Assembly: GCA_903813345.2 (NCBI GenBank)
Contig: CAIIXF020000002.1
Coordinates: forward strand, 348,001-412,000
From: Owenia fusiformis
Lineage: Eukaryota > Annelida > Polychaeta > Sabellida > Oweniidae
Direction of reading: 5' to 3'
Length of the DNA stretch: 64,000 nt
Part shown: piece after piece, positions 14,701 through 24,210 of the stretch
How the letters are laid out: the number at the start of each line of letters is the position of its first letter
How positions within the stretch are numbered: the stretch's first letter is position 1
The notes under the pieces: generated by a model
What the model saw: the letters and a program-made list of their open reading frames with translations, nothing else
What the model was told of the DNA's origin: nothing
The model's database searches: none
Program-made: the position numbers and the translations under genes

Positions 14701-15019
14701 CAATGTCAACTGGGCCTTAATCCCTCCCCCTCCTACACAAAAACCCAGTGTATACCTCATACCTTTCTATCCATTCTTTGAAGAAGGCCAACTGTGGGAG
14801 ACGTAAGATTGAAGGGTTCTTCTTGCATAGCTCAGTGAATCCTTTCAACAATGTCAACTGGGCCTTAACCCCTCCCCTCCTACACAAAAACCCAGTGTAT
14901 ACCTCATACCTTTCTATCCATTCTTTGAAGAAGGCCAACTGTGGGAGATGTAAGATTGAAGGGTTCTTCTTGCATAGCTCAGTGAATCCTTTCAACAATG
15001 TCAACTGGGCCTGGTCCAT
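5717..15019 (-). CDS. ST13: HSC70-interacting protein Hip, exons 1-6 (C-terminus missing)
   Basis: Minus-strand exons: 15019-14910 (ATG), 11798-11714, 11263-11080, 10217-10133, 9648-9538 and 5819-5717. All have AG/GT borders and the phases agree throughout (2,0,1,2,2,0), giving 226 codons. Exon 1 encodes the Hip N-terminal dimerisation domain ([17 protein letters not shown]...FKEWIE); the split codon AG|C gives the Ser of the conserved E-S-x-G. Exon 3 encodes the acidic linker ([18 protein letters not shown]). Exons 4-6 encode the TPR block ([53 protein letters not shown]). Hip is a cytosolic co-chaperone that binds and stabilises ADP-Hsc70. The charged linker and DP domain that follow TPR in the family are not found before the window's left edge. 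Confidence 0.93.
5945..9290. mobile_element. 3.3-kb element: inverted ends around a tandem array
   Basis: It lies in ST13 intron 5. The ends are long imperfect inverted repeats: GTTAATTTGG...CTGTTC...GATGACTCTAACTGCAG...CAAGATGGTTGCC on the left recurs in reverse complement at about 9115-9285. Between them, about 6190-8850, are tandem 300-660-bp repeats of one sequence (GGCGAGCTTTTGAACC, GAGTCATAGG, ATGTTGAACA, CCTATCGACAGAGG, AAAATGGCTGAAAATAA). No protein-coding potential. It looks like a non-autonomous DNA transposon carrying an expanded satellite. Confidence 0.65.
8843..8882. repeat. GACGGACA-type microsatellite
   Basis: A run of GACGGACAGACGGACGG units closes the large tandem array. It is followed by GCAAAAGCTCACCATGTGAG, a short palindromic motif. 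Confidence 0.7.
10591..10734. mobile_element. Palindromic (foldback) MITE, family M2
   Basis: A near-perfect palindrome: GGATATCCTATGATTTT...GGTGATATTGATAT, then a loop GCGAAGCGAACGAG, then the reverse complement ending AATCATAGGATGTTC. A second copy lies at 25033-25176 in the opposite orientation, next to the Ngaro element. Confidence 0.8.
10737..11007. mobile_element. MITE family M1, copy 1
   Basis: The terminal inverted repeat is ATTATCCTACACTTA / AAGTGTAGGATAAT, and the element is 271 bp. The interior has three copies of a self-complementary phrase of the type GGAGTATATCGT(C/A)ACGATATCCTCC. It directly abuts M2. The same M1-M2 junction occurs around 17111-17382 / 25033-25176. Confidence 0.8.
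11264..11425 (-). repeat. Two extra copies of the ST13 exon 3 acceptor and 5' edge
   Basis: A 78-bp unit occurs three times. It contains, on the minus strand, TTTGTTATAG|AAACGAGAG plus the next ~40 nt of exon 3. Exon starts would be 11419, 11341 and 11263. Only the innermost acceptor (11263) leads into the full exon. Reading from either outer copy reaches an in-frame TAG formed by the next copied acceptor (TTA TAG). Confidence 0.85.
12710..12960. repeat. Low-complexity CA/CT-rich stretch and GGCACCG repeats
   Basis: 12715-12825 holds units like ATACACACAAACTCCCCC. 12830-12960 holds several TTCGGCACCG phrases. Overlapping short ORFs here are products of the repeat, not genes. Confidence 0.5.
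12964..13701. repeat. 89-bp minisatellite in ST13 intron 1, ~8 copies
   Basis: GTGCATGATGTCATACC recurs at 12974, 13063, 13152, 13241, 13330, 13419, 13507 and 13596, with a decayed ninth copy. Units are almost identical, so there are no variable spacers. On the minus strand each unit contains TAGAAAGGTATGA, identical to the exon 1 donor region of ST13. Confidence 0.9.
13915..14909 (-). repeat. Seven tandem copies of ST13 exon 1 with donor site
   Basis: The ~148-bp unit carries, on the minus strand, the exon 1 coding part from [18 protein letters not shown] to FKEWIE plus the donor AAAG|GTATGA and about 40 nt of G-rich intron. Copies occur near 13917, 14070, 14219, 14368, 14513, 14664 and 14812; the functional one is at 14910-15019. 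The copies lack the ATG, and all keep the coding frame open. This produces a 251-codon open stretch that crosses copy borders. Inclusion of one copy (95 nt) would shift the ST13 frame, so they are most likely inert intronic copies. Confidence 0.9.
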
Positions 15020-15059
15020 TGTGAAAATTTACCTAAAATACAATCTGTTGTTTTTAAAT

Positions 15060-15726
15060 AATTAAATAAATATTAATTTTCCTTTTATACTGCAGTTACA
15101 TAAACATGAATAATACTCTAGGCATACACTGTACTTATAATAATTTCATGACTTAAAAAATTCTATAATGGTAAAAATACTAGTAACACTATTTGCTTAT
15201 GAGCAAACCTTTCTTCAATATGCTTTAATGATATAATAGTCATGTACGTAGAGTTAGAGCTGAGCTGTGTTAGTCGAGGTTAGACCTATTGTAAGCCTAG
15301 ATCGTTGCAGTTAACTAGAAGTAAATGACAGTTTTTGAAAATTCGCAAAACATATAGCTGTTAATTCTAAAGGTTCTAACTTGAGAAATATACTAGCCGC
15401 AAAATTCCTGGGAAACTATTTCCCTCAATGTTTTTGTCCATTGCTGGTTGATAAAATACATGTACAGTAGTACAGGGAGGCTATATATTTTTACATTTCA
15501 GGTTCTAAAAGATCATTAATCAAAACAATCAATCTCACAAAATGGCTCAAGATGAAGCCAAACTTTTCAAATGAAGGGAATAGCATGGTCATTTGGTCAA
15601 CAATTTTTTAAGAAATCACAAACTTTTTAAAAAAAATAAATTTTGCGAAAATTTCATGATTACATTCTGTTCCCTAAATGACAGCTCTCTAACCAGAGTT
15701 AAGAATATTGTTGTCATTCTGAACTA
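15060..15726. other. ST13 upstream region
   Basis: AT-rich, no ORF of note. On the minus strand TATTTTAG precedes the ATG by about 15 nt, so a 5' UTR intron acceptor is possible. No clear core promoter can be named. Confidence 0.3.
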
Positions 15727-16605
15727 CTGTAAATTGCTTTAATTAGATGGCTGTTGTCATGTCATTTGGCAGATTTGATTTGTCTCCGCTAATTTTTTAA
15801 AACTAAAATTCCTGGAGATTTTAATCCAATGCAATTTTCAAGTCATACCTTACACAATAAAATGTTAGTGAAAATCTTAGAAACATGGATTAAATATCAA
15901 TTTTAAACCAATTCGGAAGCCAGGGGGGTTCACTGTATACAAAATTCTGTGGGGGTCCTAGGCTGAACCCTCAGATATCAATATGTTCCCAACTTCCCAT
16001 ACCAATCTGCCAAATTTCAATGTGTTCCCATATGTACCAACCCAAATGTCCAAATAAAAGACCAATCCATACCAAATGTCCAAATATAAGACCAAGGGCA
16101 TTCAAAATATCTAAAGCCCTGGACAGATCTTTGAGGAAAATGATCCAAAACAACCTCAAGTTAAGGATATGTGTAACAACTAAGACCAATGCCATCCCAC
16201 AAGTAAGAGGAAACATATTTTCCATGACCATTCTCATACTAGAAAGTGGAAAAATCCAACCATTGCCATACCTCAAAAGTCATAATTTGGGGGGCATTCT
16301 CATACCAGATCCTAAAATGTGGGTCCATTGCCATACCAAATGTCAAAAAAGGTACCCCATGTGCGCCGAGGATCCCCGTCAAGGTTATATACAGTGAACC
16401 CCTGGGGTTTGGAAGACCTACAGAGTCCCCGCTGGTTTAGATAAAACAGCCTGATACCAGAGATAAAACTGTGTTATCAGTGGAATGCTGTTAAGTGAGT
16501 AAATAATACAGTTGATGATGGTCAATCCGCCAAATTAAGCAGCCAAAATGTCAAAATCTGACAATTCCGCCAAATTAAATAGCGCCAAATTAAAGCAATT
16601 TACAG
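15727..16605. mobile_element. 879-bp MITE with perfect 18-bp inverted ends
   Basis: CTGTAAATTGCTTTAATT at 15727-15744 is exactly complementary to AATTAAAGCAATTTACAG at 16588-16605. The interior has repeated CCATACCAAATGTC phrases and no transposase. The terminal phrase resembles the start of the element at 5945 (CTGTAAATTGTGTTAATTTGG), so the two may belong to one superfamily. Confidence 0.7.
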
Positions 16606-17110
16606 GATCATCAATTGTAATTACAGTCCTGTCTACCTGGGAACACCTAAAGTGAGTGACTTACAAATGTTGAACACCTACATTTAAGTTGTCGACACCT
16701 TGGTTCAAATTCTAATGCAATATATTCAAATTTTGGACACCTCGAATTTTTCTCGCTCTCATCACTTGCGTTCACGAATTCCGTCAATGGGAGTTTTGAG
16801 GAAATAAGAAGCAAATGCACGACACATATGCAATTCGCGTAAAAATTCCAGACCAAATGTGCAAAAATCAGAAAAATGTGTATTAGCATGACAGATGTCA
16901 CACAAAAAAATGGCCGTGACTTCAATTTCTGTGTTGGTCGATAGCGCTTGCGGTAATATTTATTGTACAAAAATATCCGACTTGAATATGATGATTCAAT
17001 AAATGTGTGACAAATATACAAATTGCAATGCAGTTGTTAGTATCGCACTTACGGAAAGTACTACAACGGACTTCAGAAACAATTGTGTCACTGCTTGAAC
17101 GATAATTAAT
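16606..17110. other. No gene recognised
   Basis: Non-coding spacer between two MITEs. The 124-codon minus-strand open stretch here has no recognisable domain and lacks composition or context support. Confidence 0.4.
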
Positions 17111-17380
17111 ATTATCCTACACTTGGTGTACTAAACGTATAATAACATTAAAAAATAAATGTGATATTTATTGACAAAATGAATATCCGGAGGATATCGT
17201 AACGATATACTCCGGGCGGAGGATATCGTGACGATATACTCCGGAAAACCCAATATGCGGTGGATACTGTGACGATATACTCCGCTTGTTGATTTCCCGC
17301 AAAATTGACTCTATTTGGCATGGAATTCATTTTGCAATGATATTATACATTTAGTACACTCCTTGTAACTGTAGGATAAT
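17111..17380. mobile_element. MITE family M1, copy 2 (left flank of Ngaro insertion)
   Basis: Reverse-complement copy of the MITE at 10737-11007, with ends ATTATCCTACAC / GTAGGATAAT and the same GGAGGATATCGTNACG phrases. It is followed at once by the retrotransposon, and M2 resumes on its far side. Confidence 0.8.
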
Positions 17381-17382
17381 AA

Positions 17383-17715
17383 ATTCTATGAAATAGAAAA
17401 CTTTATGTGTCAAGAAGGTTGTCGCTCACTTACCGGTTAAGGAGGGGATAATGCAGATTAACCTAGCGGGTTGTAGATGTAACGGCTTAAGTGGAAATGA
17501 ATTTCTAATCCAAATTTAAGTTTTTCAGAGCATCCCGGAAGAAGTGATGCATGATGGGAAGTCTAACTTCCTTTCATGCTTCTTCCATATAGGACTGATA
17601 TCGCAAAGCGAATTTCGGAGGCGAAAAACGGAAAAGTTCAGAGGTAGTAAGTGAGCAGCACATCAAAAATAGGTATGTTAATTCTATCATGATTTAGTAA
17701 GGTGCTAGAAAATTT
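17383..17715 (+). repeat. Ngaro split direct repeat A1
   Basis: 333 bp, starting ATTCTATGAAATAG, repeated as A2 at 24211-24543. It contains a strong 5' splice site, AATAG|GTATGT with GT at 17673, upstream of all ORFs. It probably includes promoter and leader, by analogy with the family. Confidence 0.9.
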
Positions 17716-18215
17716 TAGTTTATGAAAACACTTCCAGGTTTAGAATTAATTGAGGTTTTAAATAATCTCACGTGGTCGGAACGATGGAAGAATCGCCATG
17801 GAAAAAATTTCAAATGAATAGTAAGCCAATAGCAAATTAGCTAGTTAATTTAGGACGATGAATCGTCATTGATTGCAGGGAAATTCAATCCAGATAAAGG
17901 AAAGTTGGTTTGATCTCTTGAATAAAAAAGGGAAAAACAATTAGCCGTACTATGACAAATTTACATAAATATATACAAGAGACCAAGAAAATTTAATTTC
18001 CTTCTATCTGCATGAGCAAATCAGCAAGCAAGCAAGCTAGCAATGATATATAAGCAAGCAAGCAAGCAAGTGGTCATGTGCCTCTAAAAAATTGTAGTTA
18101 AAAGAATTTAGTAGCATGTTACCTGTAGATTTAAGATCCCGAGTAACAATGAGGCGTAACAAAAAGGCAAGCATGCGGTAAGTTTACACCATTATGTTTT
18201 GTTTGTTTCAGTAAC

Positions 18216-18881
18216 ATGAGTAAACAACATGACATGAGGGCATGGATCGTAGGGAGCTCTCACATTGGTCATATAGAGAAGCATCTCAAGGGAAAACAAA
18301 ATCCTTGGGGGTTTAATCCCCATGAGGGTTTTCAAGTGGACTTTCTTCCCATCAGTGGGGGGAAAACAAAGGGTATAATGAAAAAAGTTGTAGATTGGGG
18401 CCCGATGGCATATGATGTCTGCTTTATACAGGCGGGCGGTAACGATATAGCAGACAAAACCTTCTCTCAAAAAACTGATTTGAAAACGGTAGCACAAGTA
18501 GTAGCAGAAGATTTATGGACTTTAGCTTTAAAATGCAAAATTCATGTGAAACCAAATGGCTTAGTGATCATTGGCAAATTAATCCAGAGATGGATCACCC
18601 CCAGGCATTTAAAAAAGGGGATAAAATCTGAAGGGCATGCCAAGCGTCACAATCAGGTTACGCATATGGTGAACAAATTATTAAATCAAAGGTCAAAAGC
18701 ACATCCCCCCATCATATTCTACAGGACCAGTGGAATAGAAATGGGCTTTAGGGACAAACTCAAAGATGGTACGCATTTTACCGATGCATTTATGCCCCAT
18801 TACAGACAGGGGGTTAAGGACGCCCTATTCCTTGGCATAGGAAGGAAGAGTGAGTATTTCTTTATCCAAATAGTTGTTTAA
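18216..18881 (+). CDS. SGNH/GDSL hydrolase-like ORF of the Ngaro element
   Basis: 221 codons. Block I nucleophile region WIVGSSHIGHI near residues 10-20, a GxND-like block (QAGGNDIAD) near 72-80 and a C-terminal DGTHFTD block resemble the Ser/Gly, Asn and Asp-His blocks of SGNH hydrolases. SGNH-type ORFs are known from some Ngaro and CR1-like elements; the function is unclear, perhaps an esterase acting on RNP or membrane. The ATG follows a splice-acceptor-like TTTGTTTCAG, so it could be reached from the A1 donor. A donor-like AAGA|GTGAGT lies near its 3' end. Confidence 0.75.
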   Translation: MSKQHDMRAWIVGSSHIGHIEKHLKGKQNPWGFNPHEGFQVDFLPISGGKTKGIMKKVVDWGPMAYDVCFIQAGGNDIADKTFSQKTDLKTVAQVVAEDLWTLALKCKIHVKPNGLVIIGKLIQRWITPRHLKKGIKSEGHAKRHNQVTHMVNKLLNQRSKAHPPIIFYRTSGIEMGFRDKLKDGTHFTDAFMPHYRQGVKDALFLGIGRKSEYFFIQIVV

Positions 18882-19386
18882 CATAGTTACGGCATGGTAC
18901 TATAACTAAGGAAGCAAGGCTTAGTAAGTAGGCCAAGTAAAAATATTGCATGATACTAATGACACATACATCCAAGTAATTATTTAGCTAGCTAGTATCC
19001 AAGGACTATACTCTCATCTAAATATTCACAAAATTGATGAGTTAGTCAAACATGTACATTTATGTACATGTACATGGATGATAGGTGATACGATATGTTC
19101 ATAAGAATACTTTTATCCAAAATGTATAATAAATATATAAGTTACATGAATTTAACAAGGATTGAAAGAATCGTCACACAAATTAATTAGGTAATGACAA
19201 TTACCCATAAGCAAACCATAGAATAGGGAGTGACCATTGTTTTCTGTTTTTACGATAAATGGGGGGGGGTCATACATTAAGTTCAATATGGCACTTAGGT
19301 AATTGAATTGCAAGTACGCATTTCATTTGCCCAAAGGAGTCGCTCGGAGTATTTAAGTGCTATATTGTACTATCACATTTCAGAAT

Positions 19387-20793
19387 ATGGGAAAAGAAAA
19401 AACAACAAAACGAAGGCGGAAAGTGCCAGTCACTCAAAATAAAAAACTAAAAAAGAAGCAAAAAACAACGCATAGTTTGACCTCAGACAGCACGCTACCG
19501 TACCCGTTATCTCCTGAGAGGGACCCCAACGTAAATGTGTCCAGACATAACATTAGTAATGATACCTCTTCAGAAGAGGAAACAGGTTGGGACCCATTAC
19601 AGTCACAACACACCCTCACACAACCGGGGCCCTCTTCCTCGGCTCAGGGGACACCGGGCGGGGCGCGGGCTTCGGGGAGTGGGGGTGTCCAAGTAGGAAC
19701 TCAGTGGGGCAATCAAATCCCACAATACCATAATATGATGCAACAACCTATCCAACCACCTCTTAGAGGTTACGGAGGAACACAACCATATTGGTGGGAA
19801 TGGCCGGGAATGGGAACAACCTTAACACCACCAGGCCAACATCAACCAGGAATGCAACAATTCAATGGGGCTCCTTTCCTACCATATCCTAATCAAGGAC
19901 TCAATCCACAAACATTCAGACCTCATTATGTTCAGCCTCAGGGGATACCGGGGTGGCAAATGGGTCCACAGCATGATCAACTTCAAGGACAGGGGAACAA
20001 TATGTTTCATAACCAGGCCCCCAGTTCAACCATGCCTAACATGCAAAGGGGTAATATTATGCCATCAATGCCCCTGCTAGACACTTCGTCAGCATTGTTA
20101 CACACCATCCCTCAGGCTTTACGCCAAAAGATTTGGAACAACGAATTCGTTGAACTCTCAAAATTGTTAGAGGATGATGTTAGCGATGACGAGGTAGCTA
20201 GTGGGGTAACTGAAGTTGTTGTAAAAAATGGGAGACAGATATTTTTGCCCCAAAAGAAGGTTAAAAAATATTTGATATACCCTGAATGGCAAAGAGCCTT
20301 TCTCATTTTCATCAAGATCTACACCATTCAGTTCCCACTAGAGGCTGGAGACCTAGCCTCATATATGTCCCTGATTCATGGCCTAAAGTTGAAGAATCGA
20401 AACTGGGGGAGGTATGACCGCCTCTTTAGGAAGGCCAAGGTGAACAGGCCTTGTTCGTGGGGCATGATGGACCAACTCATATACTATGAATGCCTCAACC
20501 TTCCTAGGGGGGAGGTACAAAAGGAAGAAAAGCATCCCAAAAAGTCATGGGGGAATGATAAAGTTAAAAAACAAGAAAAAGAAACAGGGGGCGAGAAGGC
20601 AACTAAAACGGGAAAATCTGTCCCTTACATCCCGGGTGGGTTTTGCTGGAGGTACCACAAAGGGCAAGATTGTAATGGGGGAGATGAATGCAAAGGGAGT
20701 CATTTCTGCCCATCACATAAATCAGCCACGCATCCTGCCATCAATTGCCCGGAAGCCCTCAAAACTCCTTTTCGGTCAAAACCAAAGCAATAA
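19387..20793 (+). CDS. Gag-like protein of the Ngaro element
   Basis: The ATG at 19387 follows the acceptor-like CACATTTCAG; the frame is open back to 19357. The N-terminus is strongly basic (KEKTTKRRRKVP, KKLKKKQK), like a nuclear localisation signal. A Pro/Gln/Met/Gly-rich middle follows, then a folded-looking region (VKKYLIYPEWQRAFLIFIK...LASYMSLIHGL). The C-terminus is a Cys/His cluster, CWRYHKGQDC / CKGSHFCPSHK / HPAINC, typical of DIRS/Ngaro nucleocapsid-like proteins. It overlaps the RT frame by about 300 nt in a different frame. Confidence 0.8.
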   Translation: MGKEKTTKRRRKVPVTQNKKLKKKQKTTHSLTSDSTLPYPLSPERDPNVNVSRHNISNDTSSEEETGWDPLQSQHTLTQPGPSSSAQGTPGGARASGSGGVQVGTQWGNQIPQYHNMMQQPIQPPLRGYGGTQPYWWEWPGMGTTLTPPGQHQPGMQQFNGAPFLPYPNQGLNPQTFRPHYVQPQGIPGWQMGPQHDQLQGQGNNMFHNQAPSSTMPNMQRGNIMPSMPLLDTSSALLHTIPQALRQKIWNNEFVELSKLLEDDVSDDEVASGVTEVVVKNGRQIFLPQKKVKKYLIYPEWQRAFLIFIKIYTIQFPLEAGDLASYMSLIHGLKLKNRNWGRYDRLFRKAKVNRPCSWGMMDQLIYYECLNLPRGEVQKEEKHPKKSWGNDKVKKQEKETGGEKATKTGKSVPYIPGGFCWRYHKGQDCNGGDECKGSHFCPSHKSATHPAINCPEALKTPFRSKPKQ

Positions 20794-22519
20794 CAGTACA
20801 AATTCAAGTTTTGACAAGAATGCCATACCCATCGTAACGTCACCTTTTCAGTGGGAAGTAAATCAAAGTAAAGTCAATCCTAATCCAAATCCACAGACGA
20901 GTCATGAAAACAGTTTAGAAGACCCAACCATTATTACACCAGTAAAAATAGAGAAATTAGCAAGTTATTTGGAAGGTTACGATGAAGATTTAAAAAACCA
21001 GTTGATTGAGGGTTTCACTTATGGCTTTAGAATCCCATTCCAAGGACCAATTCACGAAACAGAACCAAAAAACCTTAAATCGGCTTATACCCAGGGGGTC
21101 GAAATGAGTGAAAAAATTGAAAAAGATTTAAAAGAAAGAAAAATTTTTGGTCCATTTTCAACTAAACCAAAAAACTTGATTATTTCACCTATTGGTCTGG
21201 TTCCAAAGAAAGTTCCGGGGAAGTTCAGAAAAATTCAACACTTGTCTGCCCCGAAGGGCTTTTCGATTAACGATGGAATTGACCCTAATTTGGCATCTGT
21301 TCACTATCATAAAATAAGTGATGCGGTGAATATTTTAAAATCATGCAAGTTTCCAATGTTTTTAGCCAAAACAGACATAAAATCAGCTTTTGACATTATT
21401 CCAATACATCCGGACGATCGTCATTTGCTAGGTTTTAAATTTGAGGAAAACTATTACTATGCCACTACTCTACCAATGGGCTTGTCCATTTCATGCAAGG
21501 TTTTTGAGATATTAAGCACAGCTATTAACTGGATTGCCATAAACAAATTGGGAGTGGGTCATATGCTTCATATTCTCGATGATTTTTTGTTCATTGAACG
21601 ATCTTTCCCAGAAACAATGGCCAGTTTGGAAAAATTTCAAAAATTTTGTGACGAAACGGGTATACCCTTGGCCCCGGAAAAAACTGAAGGCCCAAGCCAG
21701 ATTTTGTGTTTCGCCGGAATAGAGTTAGATAGCGTGCATAGAGAAATACGTTTGCCTCAAGAAAAGGTACTAAAAGCTAGGGAAATTATAAACATATATC
21801 ACAATTCTAAGAAATGTACGAAACGAGAAATACTGAGTATTATAGGCTACCTCCAATTTTGTACATATATCATACCCTTTGGGAATACTTTTCTCCGCCG
21901 TCTCATCAGATTATCAATGCAGGCTAAGGAATTACATTGGCATATACGCCTCACTGCTGAGGCCAAACTGGATTTGTCGATTTGGAAATCTTTCATCGAC
22001 AACTTTAATGGCAAGTCTTTTTTCATGGATGAGGAGTGGCAATTTAGGGAAGGAAATGAGCTAATAACAGACGCATCCCAAAACATTGGTTTTGGTGCTG
22101 TACTAGGGAACGAATGGGTGCAAGGCTTATGGCCCACTAGCTGGAAAGCTTTCAATATAACAATTTTGGAACTGTACCCCATTGTCCTAGCATTCTTTGT
22201 CTGGGAAAATAGATTTGCCAATAAAGCAATAACAATTAGATCTGATAACTCGGCGGTTTGTGCTATTTTGAACAAAGGGGTCTCAAAGGATAGAATTGTG
22301 ATGGTCTTGTTGAGAAAACTAGTAATACAATGTTTGGAAAAGAATATTCTATTAAAAGCTGTACACATTCCGGGAATAGATAACGAAATCAGTGATAGCT
22401 TATCTCGGAATCTTTTCCAGAAATTTCGAAGATTAATACCAACGGCAGATCCCCAACCAAAAGTTATTCCGGACAATTTGAAGCCAGAGAATTGGACAAT
22501 AAATTCAAGCACTTTGTGA
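20486..22519 (+). CDS. Reverse transcriptase-RNase H polyprotein of the Ngaro element
   Basis: 677-codon frame. The first ~100 codons overlap gag, so the true product may start further in or arise by frameshift or splicing. RT motifs: FLAKTDIKSAFDIIPIHP (motif A), LPMGLSISCKVFE (motif B), HILDDFLFIE (motif C with LDD) and FAGIELD. RNase H acidic residues: LITDASQNIGFGAV, ILELYPI, RSDNSAV and HIPGIDNEISDSLSR. No stop or frameshift interrupts it. Its end overlaps the recombinase start by 28 nt. It copies element RNA into cDNA. Confidence 0.92.
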   Translation: MNASTFLGGRYKRKKSIPKSHGGMIKLKNKKKKQGARRQLKRENLSLTSRVGFAGGTTKGKIVMGEMNAKGVISAHHINQPRILPSIARKPSKLLFGQNQSNNSTNSSFDKNAIPIVTSPFQWEVNQSKVNPNPNPQTSHENSLEDPTIITPVKIEKLASYLEGYDEDLKNQLIEGFTYGFRIPFQGPIHETEPKNLKSAYTQGVEMSEKIEKDLKERKIFGPFSTKPKNLIISPIGLVPKKVPGKFRKIQHLSAPKGFSINDGIDPNLASVHYHKISDAVNILKSCKFPMFLAKTDIKSAFDIIPIHPDDRHLLGFKFEENYYYATTLPMGLSISCKVFEILSTAINWIAINKLGVGHMLHILDDFLFIERSFPETMASLEKFQKFCDETGIPLAPEKTEGPSQILCFAGIELDSVHREIRLPQEKVLKAREIINIYHNSKKCTKREILSIIGYLQFCTYIIPFGNTFLRRLIRLSMQAKELHWHIRLTAEAKLDLSIWKSFIDNFNGKSFFMDEEWQFREGNELITDASQNIGFGAVLGNEWVQGLWPTSWKAFNITILELYPIVLAFFVWENRFANKAITIRSDNSAVCAILNKGVSKDRIVMVLLRKLVIQCLEKNILLKAVHIPGIDNEISDSLSRNLFQKFRRLIPTADPQPKVIPDNLKPENWTINSSTL

Positions 22520-23370
22520 ACAATGCAAAAGCCAAAGGCACGCAAGAGCTTTATCGACGCGTGTGGAAAAAACTAGTACAATTTGGGGAAACTATGAATG
22601 TATCAATATATCCACTTTCTACAGGGAATTTAAAACTTTTTATTAGTTATCTACACACAAAAGGGTATGCCCCATCATCTATTAGAACCTTTATATCAGC
22701 AGTAGGATACTTTCATAAGGTGAATGGCTGCGAGGACCCATCCAGACATTTTGTTATTCAGGAGGGCTTGAAGGGACTCAATATTCTAAAAGGGGCAACG
22801 GATGGGCGCCAGCCAATTAACCAACAGCTTCTTCAAATGTTAATCGGCAAGTTAGCTGGGGTCAAGGTGGTTATTAAAGACCAACAATTATTGACGCTAT
22901 TTCGAGCAATGTTCTGTCTGGCATTCTATGGAATGCTCAGAATCAGCGAAATGTGTGGATCGGGTCCTCATAATTTGACAATCAATAACATACAATCGCT
23001 AAGTTCAAAACATTTAGTTATCCGTTTTCAATCTTTTAAACATAGCCAGCGCCCATGCAATGTCAGGTTAGGTAAGGTTGGAGATGACAGCACCTGCCCT
23101 CTCAAAACATTACGTAAATACTTTAGCCAAAGAGGTTGGCAAGATGGACCTTTATTTGTTTACAGAGGGGATCCAATATCAAATCAAATGTTTAGGTCAG
23201 TTCTTCGAGAAACTCTTTCTCTTGCCGGAATACAACACAACGTAATTACTTCCCACAGCTTCAGAATTGGGGGGGCCACATTTTACAGCCAATTGGGCTT
23301 GACAGATATACAAATCATGAAAATGGGCAGGTGGAAGTCTTTTTCGGCATTTACAAAATATGTAAGGTGA
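22492..23370 (+). CDS. Tyrosine recombinase (integrase) of the Ngaro element
   Basis: 292 aa with a SAM-like N-terminal core-binding part (YRRVWKKLVQFGE; SSIRTFISAVGYFHK) and a catalytic domain. Visible catalytic residues: R150 (YGMLRISEM), H255-x-x-R258 (HSFRIGGATF), W281 in MGRWKS and nucleophile Y290 (AFTKYVR). All signature residues are present, so the enzyme may be active. It replaces DDE integrase in DIRS-order elements and inserts circular DNA. Confidence 0.93.
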   Translation: MDNKFKHFVNNAKAKGTQELYRRVWKKLVQFGETMNVSIYPLSTGNLKLFISYLHTKGYAPSSIRTFISAVGYFHKVNGCEDPSRHFVIQEGLKGLNILKGATDGRQPINQQLLQMLIGKLAGVKVVIKDQQLLTLFRAMFCLAFYGMLRISEMCGSGPHNLTINNIQSLSSKHLVIRFQSFKHSQRPCNVRLGKVGDDSTCPLKTLRKYFSQRGWQDGPLFVYRGDPISNQMFRSVLRETLSLAGIQHNVITSHSFRIGGATFYSQLGLTDIQIMKMGRWKSFSAFTKYVR

Positions 23371-23730
23371 ACACTTTAACGCATAAACCTTGACCTAACC
23401 GGGGGTTGCAAAGGAAATAAATAATTTTTCTTTAGATTAATTGCATGTTGCACATGTTAAGAATGGTGTCAACCGGGGATCTGGAGGAGGAGGGCGGAGA
23501 TACCCCCTATCTTCCAGGTCCACGGCGGATTCTAAAAGGTTAGATTTTAAGAAATATACATATGGAAACACTGTAATTTTCCGGACATTCATTGTGGGTT
23601 GGGGAAGAGGGAGGAGATACCCCCTATCTTCAATATCCATCAGTGAGTGTCCCTAGAGTTGTAGGTCAATAAATAAACATTCCTAAACACTAAAATGAGT
23701 TAGCTTACATAGTATACTGTTTTGTGGCGG

Positions 23731-23773
23731 CACTTTGCATCGCACAGAGGATGTGTGTCTGCCCGATGCAAAG
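23731..23773 (+). promoter_or_regulatory. Hairpin at the 3' end of the Ngaro coding region
   Basis: CACTTTGCATCG pairs with CGATGCAAAG across a loop of about 21 nt, just before B1. It could be a structured 3' element of the RNA; the role is inference. Confidence 0.4.
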
Positions 23774-23778
23774 TAGTG

Positions 23779-24210
23779 GCGTGAGTTGCCTTTCACAAAA
23801 AAGGGTTTATGGAACTTACAGGCATTCAGGTGGGAATAGATAGGGAACCTAGGGGAGTACATACATGGCTAATTGTGTGGCACACATGGCTAATCTTGTG
23901 GCAACACATGGCTAATATTGTGGCGACACATGGCTAATCATGTGGAGTACTAATATCAACAATAATAGCGGAGTCAAGAAACGCTAATCAGATAAGTATT
24001 CACTCACCCTGGGGAGAATTTTGGAGAGGCGGATTGTCCACACCGGGTAAGTAATGCATACGTAACAGTATGATAGGTGTGGGTGGCTTTGCCTTCAGGA
24101 AGTTAATTATTTCCTACCTGTTTGCTTAGGTTGTCTAGTAGTAGGTTAAGTGAGCGACTCCTTTATGGCACATTAGCAGTTATAAGACAACCTTTGGAAA
24201 ACATAAATAA
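23779..24210 (+). repeat. Ngaro split direct repeat B1
   Basis: 432 bp, repeated as B2. It contains four short units of the type ACATGGCTAATNNTGTGG at about 23863-23943. Its right end abuts A2, giving the B-A junction AACATAAATAA|ATTCTATG. Confidence 0.9.

Noticed and set aside
18192-18497. 101-codon minus-strand ORF
   Set aside because: Antisense to the SGNH-like ORF, which has ordered family blocks.
21847-22545. 232-codon minus-strand ORF
   Set aside because: Shadow of the RT-RNase H frame; no domain of its own.
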